From: Knoxdaviesia capensis
Taxonomy: Eukaryota; Ascomycota; Sordariomycetes; Microascales; Gondwanamycetaceae
Assembly: GCA_001510575.1 (NCBI GenBank)
Contig: LNGK01000006.1
Coordinates: 2,413,565 to 2,477,564 of the forward strand
Length of the DNA: 64,000 nucleotides
Direction of reading: 5' to 3'
Numbering within the stretch: position 1 is the stretch's first letter; every line of letters starts with the position of its first letter. Below are positions 46,807 to 58,444 of this stretch, in pieces. The position numbers and the translations under genes were made by a program. The notes under the pieces are model-generated. The model was given only the letters and a program-made list of their open reading frames with translations. It was not told the DNA's origin and made no database searches.

Positions 46807-49555
46807 GAACTAATTTTATTTATAAACTTAGTAATTATCCTAATCTATACGTCTATCCCGTTATTTATAATAATTAACTCCGGAATAGAATTAGTAATAT
46901 TTATTATATATTAAATTATATTCTTAATTTCGTTACTAGCTTTCGACTTTTTATCTAAAATATAGATAAACTTTATTTTAGAAAAATTATCTATAATAAC
47001 GAGAAAGTATCGCTCGCCTTTAAAAGTTTATACCGATATCTTAGTAACGTCGTAATATAATACCTGGCTAATACGTTTAGCCCTTATTCGCCTATCTTTT
47101 AGCCTAAACTTCGAGATCTTTAAGATCTCGCACGCCTTATATAGGCCTAAATCGTTAATATACGCTTTTATACTCGACTTATCTACTAATACTCCTTTAA
47201 TAGACTATAGTATCTTTAGAAGAACCTTAGCGCTTAGATATCCTAATCGTTTATATATTAGGCGTAAGCGTTAACGTATACTTAATACTTACGTAAAGCT
47301 TTTAGGTATCGATTAATATTAGTTCGTCTATTAGAATAAGAATTAGACGAATACTAGTCTTTTATATAGAGACTACTAGAATTACCGTTTTTCTAGTAGT
47401 AACGCATACTACGAGCGTCTTTTATAAGGGGACGCCTAGAACTAAGATTATTATTCTAGTAGTAATAATTATAACTACGAATATCTTTTAAGGGGGGATA
47501 TCTAGAACTAACTTTATAGTCTTTTAAAGGGTAACTATAATAATTAGATAATTTATAAGTAGTCCCCTTAGACGGGTTTAGAGAGACGGTCTCCTCTAGT
47601 ATAAACTTACGAATAATAGGAGTATATAGGGGCTTTAGAGTAAGAGTAGATATAGGCTTCTTTATAATAGGTTCTCTAGAAGATATAACTCGCATAAAAA
47701 ACCCTCGACTTTCTATATTAATCTCGGAAATTAAGACGTCTTTAGTATTAAAAATGCTATTACTTAGAATCTTACCTCTATTACGGTAAAGAACCTTACT
47801 ATTAAAGATATAAATCGGAAATATTATAGTTAGTAAAATATCTTTAATTCGCACGGAAATAATACTAGACGAAGTCTGAATATTAATAATAATATTTCCG
47901 CGCTTTATAGCATAGATAGGTCCTCCGCCTATAATTATACGTATACGAGTTTCTTTAATAGTCCCTTTCTCGAACTATCGCTTATCGTTTATAAAGTATA
48001 TAGATATACCTATATCGAATAGCTAATCTATTCTAAAATAGCTTAATAAGTAAGTAAATAGGTTATAGCTAATTACTTCTTTAAAATATTTCTTAGTATT
48101 AATAGGAAAAGAAGAAAGGGAAGACTTACTTATAGTCTTTCGACGTCTCTCTAATATATTATTAGTTAATACTATCGCACTTATAACTCTTTTATAACTA
48201 GTTATATTCGCGCTTACGTTTACGTTACCTAATATAGTAGAAGACTTCTACTATTATTACTTACGTGCTTTAATTCGATAGTTACGCTCTTTATAGCTAA
48301 ATCGGTTATAGTATCTATATCGAATTATAGGTTATAAACCGGGTTTCTTCTAGTTATTCTAACTAGTACTACTATTACGAGTATTATTATTATTCTTATC
48401 GTTCGAACTAAACTTATTATTAGACTTCAAGTTATCTCTTCTATCTAACTTCTTTAGGTCTTTCGTAACTCTCTCTCGTTCTTAGAATAACTATACTAAC
48501 TATCTATAGTACTCGTCCGAAGTCCTATCTAACTATACCGTAATCTACGTAGTAACTTACGTCTTAGTATTAAACGTATCCTTCGCTACTATTAGTAGTA
48601 GCACGGTTCTAATCTCATTAGTAATTTTAGCTCTATAACGCTAAACTTCTAGTTATTTCTAGTTAAAGCGCGAGAGAAAGGTAATAAACTTTTTACCTTT
48701 TTTTATCGTATATATACTAACGTCTAATAGGTCTTCTAATACTTAAAACTTAGTCTTCTAGCTATTACGGTTAAAACGATTAGATAACTTATTCTAGATA
48801 TTAGAAACATTTATACTATTAACTATAATTTATCTTATAATACTAGATATATTCTTTAATATTTCACCTCTTATAAGTAAATCGTTTTACTTATTAAGAT
48901 AACCGAAATTATTAGGCTTTAAACTAGTACGGATAATTACGGTACGAAAAGATAGAGCCTAAGTACGCTAAGTACGGCTATCCGTTAGCTAGTATTATTA
49001 ATTAAGGGTCTACTTCTACTTAGAAAGGTTAATTACTTAGTTAGTACCTATTATTATAGGCGACGGAATAAAGTCCTCTATAATAATAGATTATATCGGC
49101 GGGGATAATACTATATAAGCGGAAGGAGGTTAGTTAGTTATAGTAGGTATACGAAAAAGACCGGGAAAACTCGGTATTATAAAAGGAATAGAATTTCTAT
49201 TAGGAACTAATCGAGATTATTAGGGAATAGCGTTAGTAATTAATTTCTAATTAGAATTAGAATTAGAAACGGGAGAAGGGGAACGCGAGAATTCTATTAA
49301 TATTAACGGAGTTAAGACTTAAGACTATTAATAAGCAACTAAGTCCGTAACTATATTAGGGGCGGTTAGACGGCGACGGCCACTACGATTTATTATTAGG
49401 TTATAGTTATTACTTTACTAATAGCTTTATAGGCCGACTATCGGCTTATAGAAAAACAGGAGAGGAAGAAGAAGAGGAAAAAAAAAATAATCAGTATAAA
49501 AGAAATAAAAGACAAATATACTATTTTTACTTAAATTAAACTTAGTCTTATAATC
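46807..49555 (-). pseudogene. Copia gag, protease and integrase remnant
   Basis: The right half of the copia interior, that is its 5' part on the minus strand. It resumes at the right copy of the gypsy target duplication. Frames are broken by TAA/TAG; the longest surviving piece (47456-47854) has no start-to-stop meaning. Assignment to gag and integrase is by position relative to the reverse transcriptase, not by clear motifs. Confidence 0.6.
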
Positions 49556-49749
49556 TATTACTTAGAATAATAACGGAAGATAAATAAGTTAATAGAATTA
49601 AACTTAGGAATTAAGTAAAAAGTTAGATATAGGAGGAAGAAATAGGCTAGACTAGAAATAGATAAAAGTCTAGCATTTATAGGCTAGCCAGAACCAGGCT
49701 TCAGCCTACCGGTCACGTGATCCACGCATTTCCGTCCTTCCTATTTACA
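49556..49749 (-). repeat. Copia 5' LTR (right)
   Basis: A 194-bp copy of the left LTR. Eight positions differ, all of them TG-to-TA or CA-to-TA changes in the right copy and all within its first 115 bases, next to the mutated interior. Confidence 0.93.
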
Positions 49750-50070
49750 TCAAGGTCTAATTTTAACGCGACTGGAATTTTTGGACTTGGCTTCTTTTTT
49801 TCTTTCTTTTCGAGAGTTCAAGTGCAACGACATCTGTTCTTCTTACTGGCCGAATTGTCTTCTCGACGACACACCGACTACGAATCTGCGAACTTGATAA
49901 TCACGCGAGCGAACGGGCTACCGAACACAAGCATAACCTGAAAAATCCACAAACAATGGCTGCATGAACCCCTTTGCCCTACGACAGTGAAATACAAACG
50001 ACGTTGTTGCGGCGAGCTTAGGTGTTCCGACTGAGACAGAGAGAGAAAACAGAAGAGCCCAAGTACTGCA
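49750..50070. other. Promoter region of GUF1 next to the transposon
   Basis: Begins with the right TCAAG duplication and holds only about 320 bp before the GUF1 start codon. Base composition is normal, so RIP has not spread visibly into it. No gene is seen. Confidence 0.6.
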
Positions 50071-52388
50071 ATGCGCCAGCACGCTTGCGCTGCCGCCGGC
50101 CGTGGCTACGTCTGCCGTGCGCCGCTGGCGGTGACATGGGCCACGGCATGTCGGGAGGTCTGGGGCGGAAGTGCGGGACTGGCAGTGGCCGGAGCTGCGG
50201 CGGGCACACGACACGACGTTGTGGCGAGGCAGAGACGGGCGGTGTCGACAGTGGCCGGCGGACTCCCGGGCGGCAGTGGAACTGCGGTGGCTTGCCATAC
50301 CGGCCGGAGGAATGACTGGCTGGGAGTGAGGAGACTGGCGACGGCAGCAAACGGGGACGACAAACCGGCGGACAGACCAGCGGACAAACCGAAGTCGACA
50401 GCATCCCGCAAACCGGCGATGGACGCGGTCGAACAACGCATCGCCGCCATCCCGATGTCGCGGTACCGCAACTTCTGCATCGTGGCGCACATCGACCACG
50501 GCAAGAGCACGCTCAGCGACCGGCTGCTGGAAGTCACCGGCACGGTCACCGCCAGCGGCGACAACAAGCAGATTCTCGACAAGCTGGACGTCGAGCGCGA
50601 GCGCGGCATCACCGTCAAGGCGCAGACGTGCACGATGCTCTACCGCCACGACGACGGCCTCGACTACCTGCTGCACCTGGTCGACACGCCGGGCCACGTC
50701 GACTTCCGCGCCGAGGTGACGCGGTCGTACGCGAGCTGCGGCGGCGCGCTGCTGCTGGTCGACGCCAGCCAGGGCGTGCAGGCGCAGACGGTGTCGAACT
50801 TCCACCTCGCGTTTGCGCAGGACCTGGCGCTGATCCCCGTGGTCAACAAGATCGACATGGCGTCGGCCGATGTGCCGCGCGTGCTGGGCCAGATGCAGCG
50901 GGCGTTCGAGCTGGCGCCCGACGACGCGCTGCTGGTGTCGGCCCGCACCGGCCGCAACGTGCCCGCGGTGCTGCGGGCGGTGGTCGACCGCGTGCCCCCG
51001 CCCGTCGGCGACCCGGACCCGGCGGCCGCGCTGCGCATGCTGCTTGTCGACTCGTGGTACGATCCGTTCAAGGGCGTGGTGCTGCTGGTGCGCGTGTTTG
51101 ACGGCCAGGTGCGCGCGGGCGACAGCGTGGTGTCGCTGGGCACGGGCGAGAAGTACCGCGTCGGCGGCGTGGGCATCCAGCACCCGAACGCGGTGCCGCA
51201 GACGGTGCTGCGCGCGGGCCAGGTCGGCTACATCTACTTCTCGCCGGGCATGAAGCGGCTGAAGGACGCCACGCTGGGCGACACGTACACGCACGTGGGG
51301 CGGCAGGACACGGTGGCGGCGTACCCGGGGTTCGAGCAGCCGAAGCCGATGGTGTTTGTGGCGGCGTTCCCGGTCGACCAGAACGACCACGGGCGGCTGG
51401 AGGACAGCATCTCGCACCTGGCGCTCAACGACCGCAGCGTCACGCTGCACAAGGACCACTCGGAGGCGCTGGGCGCCGGCTGGCGGCTGGGGTTCCTGGG
51501 GTCGCTGCACTGCTCGGTGTTCCAGGACCGGCTGCGCCAGGAGCACGGCGGCAGCCTGATCATCACGGACCCGACGGTGCCGACCAAGATCTGCTGGCGC
51601 GGCAAGGAGGCCGATGGCGGCAGCAGCGGCGCGAAGCCCGGCGACGAGCTGATTGTGAGCAACCCGTCGGAGTTCCCCGATCCGCGGTCGCGCGCGATGC
51701 AGCTGGCGACGCTGAAGGAGCCGTACGTGCACGCGACCGTCACCGTGCCGCAGGAGTACCTGGGCCGGGTGATGGAGGTGCTGGAGGCGTCGCGCGGCGC
51801 GCAGACGCGGCTGGAGTTCTTCAGCGAGAGCCAGGTGATCCTCGAGTACGACCTGCCGGCGCAGCAGCTGGTCGACGACCTGTTCGGGCGGCTGAAGAGC
51901 GCGTCCAAGGGCTACGCCACCCTCGACTACGAGGACGCCGGCTGGCGGCCGGCCAAGCTCGTCAAGCTGGAGATGCTGGTCAACCGCGTGCCGGTCGACG
52001 CGCTGTGCCGCATTGTGCCGGCGGCCGATGCCGACCGCGTGGGCCGCGAGGCGGTGAACAAGCTGAAGGAGCATGTTGATCGGCAAATGTTTGGTATGTT
52101 TGTATCGCTGTTTGCTTTTATAACTCTGTCTATTGCTGCCGGCTAGCCAACTAATCATTCTACCAACGACCAACAGAGGTGGCCATCCAGGCTTCGGCCA
52201 ACGGACGCATTGTGGCGCGCGAGACCCTCAAGGCGTTCCGCAAGGATGTGCTGGCGAAGCTGCATGCGAGCGATATCTCGCGGCGGCGGAAGTTGCTGGA
52301 GAAGCAGAAGAGCGGGCGGAAGCGGCTGCGGTCGGTGGGCAACGTGGTGATCGACCAGGCGGCGTTCCAGGGGTTCCTGGCCAAGTAA
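50071..52388 (+). CDS. GUF1: Mitochondrial translation factor GUF1 (EF4/LepA GTPase)
   Basis: Membrane-associated mitochondrial GTPase that back-translocates stalled ribosomes. Exons are 50071-52093 and 52177-52388 with an 83-bp intron, giving 744 residues. The first 110 or so residues are Ala/Arg-rich with almost no acidic residues until late, as expected of a mitochondrial targeting sequence. The GTPase domain shows G1 AHIDHGKS (139-146), the RGITVKAQT switch, G3 DTPGH (205-209) and G4 NKID (259-262). The EF4-specific parts follow ([32 protein letters not shown]), and exon 2 carries the conserved C-terminal domain ([15 protein letters not shown]). It is somewhat longer than typical GUF1, mainly at the N-terminus, and a later in-frame Met could be used. 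GC content at third positions is very high. Convergent with the next gene, 101 bp away. Confidence 0.95.
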
Positions 52389-52489
52389 TAAGACGCCTTT
52401 CATCTCTCTTGCCATCCTGTACCGTGTGTGCCGTGTTTCTTCCTCCCCCCAACTGCTGTCCGCGTCCCAAGCAACCCACGGTTCGTTCC

Positions 52490-53505
52490 TCACTTCTGCC
52501 CCTCCCCGTCGGGCAACCCAGACCCAATCTCCACCCGGTCGGTGCACGACCAGCCCAGGCCGCCGGTGTCAGTCTCGGCGTCGCGGTGGCGCAGCTCCGG
52601 CGGGTCAGTCGCCAGCAGGTCGAACACGCGGTAGTCGGCGTTGAAGAACCAGCGGCCGACCATGCCGGAGCGCAGGAAGCCCGAGTGCGACACCACCAGC
52701 ACGAAGCGCGGCGGCGCGGCACTGCTGTTGGCGGCCGCTGTGTAGCGGTGCACCAGGTTGTGGCGGCACCGGGCGGCGCGGCCCAGGATCGCCGTCTTGG
52801 TGTAGCCGAACTGCGTGAGCGCATCGCCGGGGCTGGTCTTGTCCGGGAACACGGTCGGAGTGACCAGCGAGAAGTCGATCGAGGGGAACTCGGCCTGCAG
52901 TGCTGCGACGGGGCTGCCGGTGTCGCAGGGTTTTGCGGGGGTTTCTGCGACGGAGGGGGAGAGTGTCAGTGCAGCTGAACAGCTTTGTGTACGATGTATA
53001 TATCTTGTAACTCTATTGTAATATTTCTTTCGCGAGGGGGGCAGATATATAGAGACCCATTCATGAATACGGAAGCGTTGAACGTACCCTGCCAGTCGGC
53101 ATCAGCCACAATCCGCACACCGCGCTTCAACAGAAAATCCAGGCCGAGCAGCGCAGTCTGGATTGTGCGCCGCATGGGGCTGACCACGATGATGAAGTCC
53201 TCCGGCCGGAACTCGCCGATCTTCGCGGCCGACAGCCCGTCCGCGGCCGCGGCAGACGAGACGCCGAAGCGCTGCATCAGGTTGGCCTGCAGGTCCGCGC
53301 ATTGCGAGATGCCCAGCGGCGTCAGCGACGGATCGGGGATCGAGCCGTCGCGTAGATACCCGGGACACTGGTGTTAGCTGGCTGTGTGCATTGGACGGAG
53401 AAAGTCGCGCGTTGAGGGTGTGCGTCACCGGGGAGGGGAAAACTTATCGGAGACGTTGTGTTCGGCCTGGCCGTGGCGGATGAGGATCACAGTGGGTGCG
53501 GACAT
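52490..53505 (-). CDS. Histidine phosphatase, phosphoglycerate mutase-like
   Basis: Exons on the minus strand: 53455-53505, 53088-53367 and 52490-52944; total 261 residues. The N-terminal motif LIRHGQAEHN carries the phospho-accepting His11, and VVSHSGFLR carries the second catalytic His. Other family blocks are DPSLTPLG, VVSPMRRTIQTALLGL and ADADWQETPAKPCDTG. The arrangement fits fungal cofactor-independent histidine acid phosphatases of the PGAM branch rather than glycolytic mutases; the substrate is not predictable. Intron 2 (52945-53087) is well supported. The first junction is less secure: the only phase-compatible donor before the acceptor at 53368 is GTCTCC, a weak site. It is divergent from the CTNNBL1 gene. 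Confidence 0.82.
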
Positions 53506-53889
53506 GGCTAACAGGAGGTTCACAGGGACGGATTTGCGGTAGCTATTCCCGGATATGGGTCTCGGTGTCGGATGTGCTGAGATGTTGCAATTTCGGACGG
53601 CAGTCACGGAAACGGGCGTGTGGCTTCGGATGGAGTCTCCATACAGTGGCCGGAGGACCTGGCACTGTTGGGACCCGCTGTATTGGCCAATGCGGGTTTT
53701 GCAGCTATCGTGCATAGGCACTTAACAGGAAATATGCTTGTATCGGGCTTTCGACCTTTTTATATCTTGGTTTTTTTTTCTTCCAGACATCCACCGCACA
53801 TGTTCTTCTGAGCTTTTAGTCCTTGTGTCCACACATTGTTGTATAGGCGAATTCTAATACTTTGGCTTGCTCTCGAAAAGTCGTCCAGA
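53506..53889. other. Divergent promoter region (phosphatase / CTNNBL1)
   Basis: A 384-bp spacer between two start codons facing away from each other, likely a shared bidirectional promoter. No element was recognised. Confidence 0.5.
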
Positions 53890-55889
53890 ATGACCAGTGT
53901 GGATGATCTGTTCAAGGTACGTTTCCCCAGGCTGAGAGACCCATGTGTTCACACAGAAAATGCTAACTTACAAGCAGGGCTCTGGCCTCTCAAGCGGCAG
54001 CAAACGGAGAGCTGAGCCGGTGAGAGATCCCAGTGAGTTTCAATTCCCCTCGATAAAGCTTCTGTGTGGTTCGTAGAACCACTGAAAACTGACTCTCTCC
54101 AGACGAAATTTACAAGTCGGCAAAGCTCAGCAACGACGACTCCCGAAGACACGCGCGCGTCGACGACGACGAAGACGAACAAGCCGGGCCCACCGATAAC
54201 GGCGGCGACTCCGACGGCGACTACGGCCCGGAAATGCCGCCAGAAGACGACGGCCCGGACGACGACGACGACGGGCGGTTCTTCGGCGGCGGCATCTCGA
54301 AGCAGGAGGCCGAGGTGCTCGACTACGTCGACGGGCAGGACGCGGCGACCGACGCCGAGGTGATCGACGCGGCGTGGCTGCGGCGCACGCTGCGCACGCT
54401 CGAGGCGCGCATCACCAAGAACGCCGAGCTGCGCGCCAAGTTCGCCGACCAGCCGGAGCGGTTCATCGCCAGCGAGGCCGACCTGGACGCGTCGGTCAAG
54501 GCGCTGTCGATCCTGTCGCAGTTCCCCGCGCTGTACGCGGACTTTGTGCAGGTCGGCAGCGTGGCGAGCCTGGTCGGGCTGCTGGCGCACGAGAACACGG
54601 ACATCGCCATCGACGTGCTCGAGGTGCTGGCGGAGCTGACGGACGACGACGTGGACGATGGCGGCGCGGACGATGCGAACGTGGCTGCGCTGGTCGACGC
54701 CATGGTCGGGGCCGATGTCGCGGGGCTGCTCGCGTCGACGTTTGCGCGGCTGGACGAGGCCGCGGCCGACGAGCGCGACCGCGAGGGCGTGTTCTTTGCG
54801 CTCAGCCTGCTGGAGAACCTGTGCTCGGCGGCCGACGTGGCCACCAAGATGGCCGAGAACGCCGCGCTGGTGGCCGTGCTGCTGAAGCGCATGGCCGCGC
54901 CGGGCGGGGCCGCCGCGGCCATCAGCCAGAACACGCAGGCCACCGCCGAGGTTCTCGCGCTGATCGCGCAGGCGTCGAGCGCCGCGCGCCAGCGGCTCGC
55001 TGAGCACGACGCCGTCAACACGCTGCTGCCGCTGCTGGCGCCGTACCGCCACCGCGCCGCCGACAAGGGCAGCTTCGAGGAGGAGTTCCTGGCGAACGTG
55101 TTCGAGACCCTCACGTGCATCGTCGACCAGCCCGCCGGGAAGGCCAGGCTGGGCGACGCCGAGGGCGTCGACCTGTGTCTGCTGCTCGTGCACGACGCCA
55201 AGAAGCTGCGGGTCCCCGCGCTGCGCCTGCTCGACCACGCGTGCGCCGGCGTGTCGGAGCCCGCCGCCGCCGTGTGTCGCGCCGTCGTCGAGTACGGCGG
55301 CCTGAAGACGCTCTTCTCCGTGTTCATGAAGCTGTCCGCTGCCGTCACCACACCGCCCAAGAGCGGCAGCGCCCCCGTCGGTGGCGCCGCGAAGGCAGAT
55401 ACCGCGGCGTCGCTTGAGCACTTACTCGCCATCTTCGCCGCCATGCTCCGCCTGCTGCCCGCCGACTCGCCCGAGCGCATCCGCACACTGGCCAAGTTCG
55501 TCGAGAAGGACTACCAGAAGCTCGACGGCGTGCTGGCCTTGCGCGCCGAGTATGCGCGGCGCGTGGCGGCGGTGCGCAGCGCCGCGGCTGCCGACGATGA
55601 CGACGACGACGGCGAGGACGAGGGCGTTGTGCTCTCGCGGTTGCTGGCTGCGGGGCTGTTCGCCGTGCAGACCATCGACATTGTGCTCGCGTGGCTCGTC
55701 GCTGAGGACGCCGGCGCGGCGGCGCGCGTGGCGGAGCGCATGTCGGTCGATTTGATCCGCGCGACGCTGGCCGAGCAACTTGAGGCCAGCGAGGACACCG
55801 CCGGCGACGATGCGCCGGACGATGAAGATGCAGCCGAGGCGCGGGATACCCAGGAAATGCTGCGCACGTTGCTGAAGGTTTTAGGGTGA
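53890..55889 (+). CDS. Beta-catenin-like protein 1 (CTNNBL1) homologue
   Basis: Armadillo-type helical repeat protein associated with the spliceosomal Prp19/CDC5L complex in animals; a nuclear role is expected here. Exons are 53890-53916, 53978-54032 and 54103-55889, total 622 residues. After a short start (MTSVDDLFK) there is a basic patch (GSKRRAEP) and an Asp-rich stretch (residues about 45-85). The CTNNBL1 signature then follows: NAELRAKFADQPERFI, LSILSQFPALYADFV and LVGLLAHENTDIAIDVLEVL. Further repeat blocks (SLLENLCSAADVATKMAEN; ANVFETLTCIVDQ) continue to the end. The human protein is 563 residues, so length is in range. Several acidic runs interrupt the repeats. The small first exons were chosen by phase and clear GT-AG sites. 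Confidence 0.92.
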
Positions 55890-56418
55890 ACGGGTCCGTT
55901 TTGCCCATTAGCTGGCTGGTCGTTTTGTTCTGCCCCTCCCCTCGGTGTATTTTGTATTGCGGACCGGCGTTATTTCCAGGAGTATCCCCAAAAGTGGCGT
56001 CCCCATGAACCTTGGACGACCACGTGCAAGATTAGAATAATGTGAAGATATCCCATGATTCTTATGTGCGTCCTCCCTGCTTCTGCCCGTGCATTTAAAT
56101 ACCTCGCATGCATATCAGCCCGTTCTCGATAATTGCCTCTAACCCCCAGCTGCAAGCCCAGGCCGGGGAAAAAAAGCACAACGAAACAGCAATCAAGAGC
56201 GGTCACACACAATGAAAGAGCAATTCCAATTTCTAGGTATATGTCAATCTCGGAACTCCTTCCGGGTGCAGGTCAACTTCAAAATATCCAACCAGGAAAA
56301 ACAAGACTGCGAGCAGACGAAACAAGAACAAATGAAAACGTGAGACTCTTCCGAGGCCGTATCCCCGGCCCTGACCCCGTCTCGACCAGCCCGCCGACCC
56401 TACGACATCGCAACCCTA
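55890..56418. other. Convergent 3' region (CTNNBL1 / VMA10)
   Basis: A 529-bp spacer between two stop codons; it should hold both 3' UTRs. Nothing else is seen. Confidence 0.5.
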
Positions 56419-57603
56419 TCACGCAGCTTTCGGGGCCACCGGCTTGACGTCGAACACGGCCGACAGCAGGTCGTCGATCACCTGGCCCTGGCCCTTCTTT
56501 CCGGCCACCTTGATCTCGGCAATGTTTTGTTCGGCCACGAGCGCGGCGTCCTTCTCGGCAGCGTCGTTCCCTTGCGAGTGCTGGAGGGGAGGGGAAATGG
56601 TCAGTATGCATGTCCAGCTTGATAGGGATAATGGGCGGGTATAGGGTCTTGGAAAGCGTAGTATAGCGCCTCTAAGGGAAGAGCAGGTGTGTGAATCGGG
56701 ACAAACGAGCGAAATTAAAGCCACCAGACGGGGAACGGGCTATGGGTGACAGGAATAGCCGCAACTCACCTCAGCCTCAAACGTCTTGAACTCGGCCTCC
56801 TTGGTTTTGCGGTAGTCGTCGATTTCCTTCTTGGCCTCGTCGCGCGCCTGCTTCACCAGCTTCGTCCGCACTAAATGAAATCAAAACACCTTGCTGTTAG
56901 TTTTCATTCACGGGTCTGGATGTCGTGTGTGCGGTGTTTTCTTGTCGGGACGGCGGTAGCACCCGCCAATCACGCCGGGCGAGGGCCGTCGATAGCCCCA
57001 TTCATCGTTGTTGTCGATCTCGGCCGTGGAGCGTGGGCTATAGCTAGTGACGTGAGGTCGCGCGATCACAGGTGAAATACATCGCACGGAAAGCACGCAT
57101 GTGTGTGGGGGAGGATCGTGAGACGGGGGTGTGGGGGGTTGTTGCGATAGGATCGATAACAAACAGGAAACTGCGTACATTCACGGGCTAGAGAAGAGGA
57201 AACGTTATCAGCATATACCACTACGAGACAAAAAGACGGCGTGGTTGGACGTACCTTTCTGGACAATCTGCGACGCCTTCTTCTCAGCCTGTAGGATTGA
57301 AATATCGCCGGTTCTGAGTCAGTATAATGCAAACAAATAGCTCGACCCGACACACAACAAGACTCGCAAAAATCGGGCCGGGCGGGAGATTATAAGGACG
57401 TCCGGAAGATACGTACGTCGAGAAGGGTTTGGATACCCGCGGAGTTCTGGGCAGACTGCAGCAGTAGAAACATCGAGAGGTCAGTAAACAGCATCATCAC
57501 CACCATCAAGCGGGGGATACAGGCAGTGACAATAGAGACTCAGTGGTCTCTTGACAAACAAACAGTGAGCGGGGAGAACCAAAAATAGAAGAAGACTCAC
57601 CAT
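56419..57603 (-). CDS. VMA10: V-type proton ATPase subunit G
   Basis: Subunit G is part of the peripheral stalk that links the V1 and V0 sectors of the vacuolar proton pump. Five exons: 57601-57603, 57417-57455, 57255-57288, 56770-56870 and 56419-56580. They encode 112 residues, close to the 114 of yeast Vma10. The product starts SAQNSAGIQTLLDAEKKA after Met, the strongly conserved N-terminus. It continues as a charged, heptad-like helix (KLVKQARDEAKKEIDDYRK) and ends DDLLSAVFDVKP. Exon 1 contributes only the start codon: ATG is followed directly by GTGAGT. Introns total 846 bp against 339 bp of coding sequence, an unusually high ratio for this window. Divergent from PET117, 440 bp away. Confidence 0.93.
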
Positions 57604-58043
57604 GATGGTAAACGAGAGAGTGTGTGTATATGGTGATTTCGGTGGGAGGGAGTGTAAAGAGCGCAGGAGGGAAAACTGAAGAATCGCGGGAATTGTTGGT
57701 CGAGCTTTTTTTTTAATGGAGGCTTTTTGAAGCTTTTCGAGATGCTTTGCTGATTTAGCACAGCTTCCCAGAAATTATGTACCCTGGATAATTGAATACC
57801 GGCTAGCGCCCCGCTAAATGCATGCTGCAGCCGCCGCGCTAGTGGGTTACTGGGGATCACGTAAAGTATCGGATAGTTGCATATTCCAGCCTTTGCGTCC
57901 TTCATCATACGAGAGCATTCAGACTGTGATGAAGTGAAGTGTCCATAAACTGCATCTGTCTTGTCACTACTTTATTTCCTTTTTATCTTGTGCTTTATCT
58001 GAAAGTCACTGCCCACTTCGTTCTTTCCACAGTCCATCCAGCC
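57604..58043. other. Divergent promoter region (VMA10 / PET117)
   Basis: A 440-bp spacer between opposite start codons, likely shared promoter. It contains a nine-base T run on the plus strand near 57707. No specific site was recognised. Confidence 0.5.
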
Positions 58044-58444
58044 ATGTCGCGAGCCTCCAAACTGACCCTGGTCGGAGTATCCGCCTTCACGGCCGCGTCG
58101 GTGATCTTCGTGCACTTCCAGCAAACCGCCGAGAAGAGCGTACGTTTGTTTGTTTTCTCTTTCTCTTTTTTTTCCCTTGTTCCGCCGTTCTCCCATTTCA
58201 TTTCTCGGCCCTCGTGGACTAACATGAACCCCTAACCACCCCCCAACTCCAGCTCATGCACCAAGGCGTGGTCCGCGACATGGAGCAGCAGCGCCTCAAG
58301 CGCGAGCGCCAGCTGGACTTTGACACCCAGAAGGCCCTGGAGGCCGAGTACCGTCTGGAGCAGAACGTGCGCTCCAGTTTGCTGGACCCCGGGGCTGCTG
58401 CTGCTGCTGCTGCAGGTGCCGCCGGGAGTCCGGCTGCGCGATGA
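58044..58444 (+). CDS. PET117: Cytochrome c oxidase assembly protein PET117
   Basis: Small mitochondrial protein needed for assembly of respiratory complex IV. Exons are 58044-58139 and 58253-58444, total 95 residues. The first exon encodes MSRASKLTLVGV and a single hydrophobic segment (SAFTAASVIFVHF) that anchors it in the inner membrane. The second carries the family core HQGVVRDMEQQRLKRERQ and a helical stretch to YRLEQNV. The C-terminal poly-Ala extension (from a GCT/GCA-type repeat near 58394-58420) is not conserved in the family as I know it. The stop codon is TGA. Confidence 0.93.

Larger units (their letters stand above)
34280..49749 (-). mobile_element. Ty1/copia LTR retrotransposon, RIP-degraded, interrupted by a gypsy element
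   Basis: Two 194-bp direct repeats (34280-34473 and 49556-49749) bound the element, with a perfect 5-bp target duplication TCAAG at 34275-34279 and 49750-49754. Without the nested insertion the element is about 5.6 kb, a normal copia size. Minus-strand translation of 35200-36300 shows degraded reverse-transcriptase blocks, such as FLYGLLKEEVYI and RVLYGLK. These are the Ty1/copia versions, and the gag and integrase side lies to the right. The interior is almost devoid of CpA and TpG and rich in TpA, with TAA/TAG stops throughout, as expected after RIP. No functional protein can be made. Confidence 0.92.

Noticed and set aside
49918..52173. 751-codon frame antisense to GUF1
   Set aside because: Arg/His-rich shadow of a high-GC gene; the plus-strand GUF1 is certain.
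53949..55421. 490-codon frame antisense to CTNNBL1
   Set aside because: Same cause: strong third-position GC keeps the opposite strand open.
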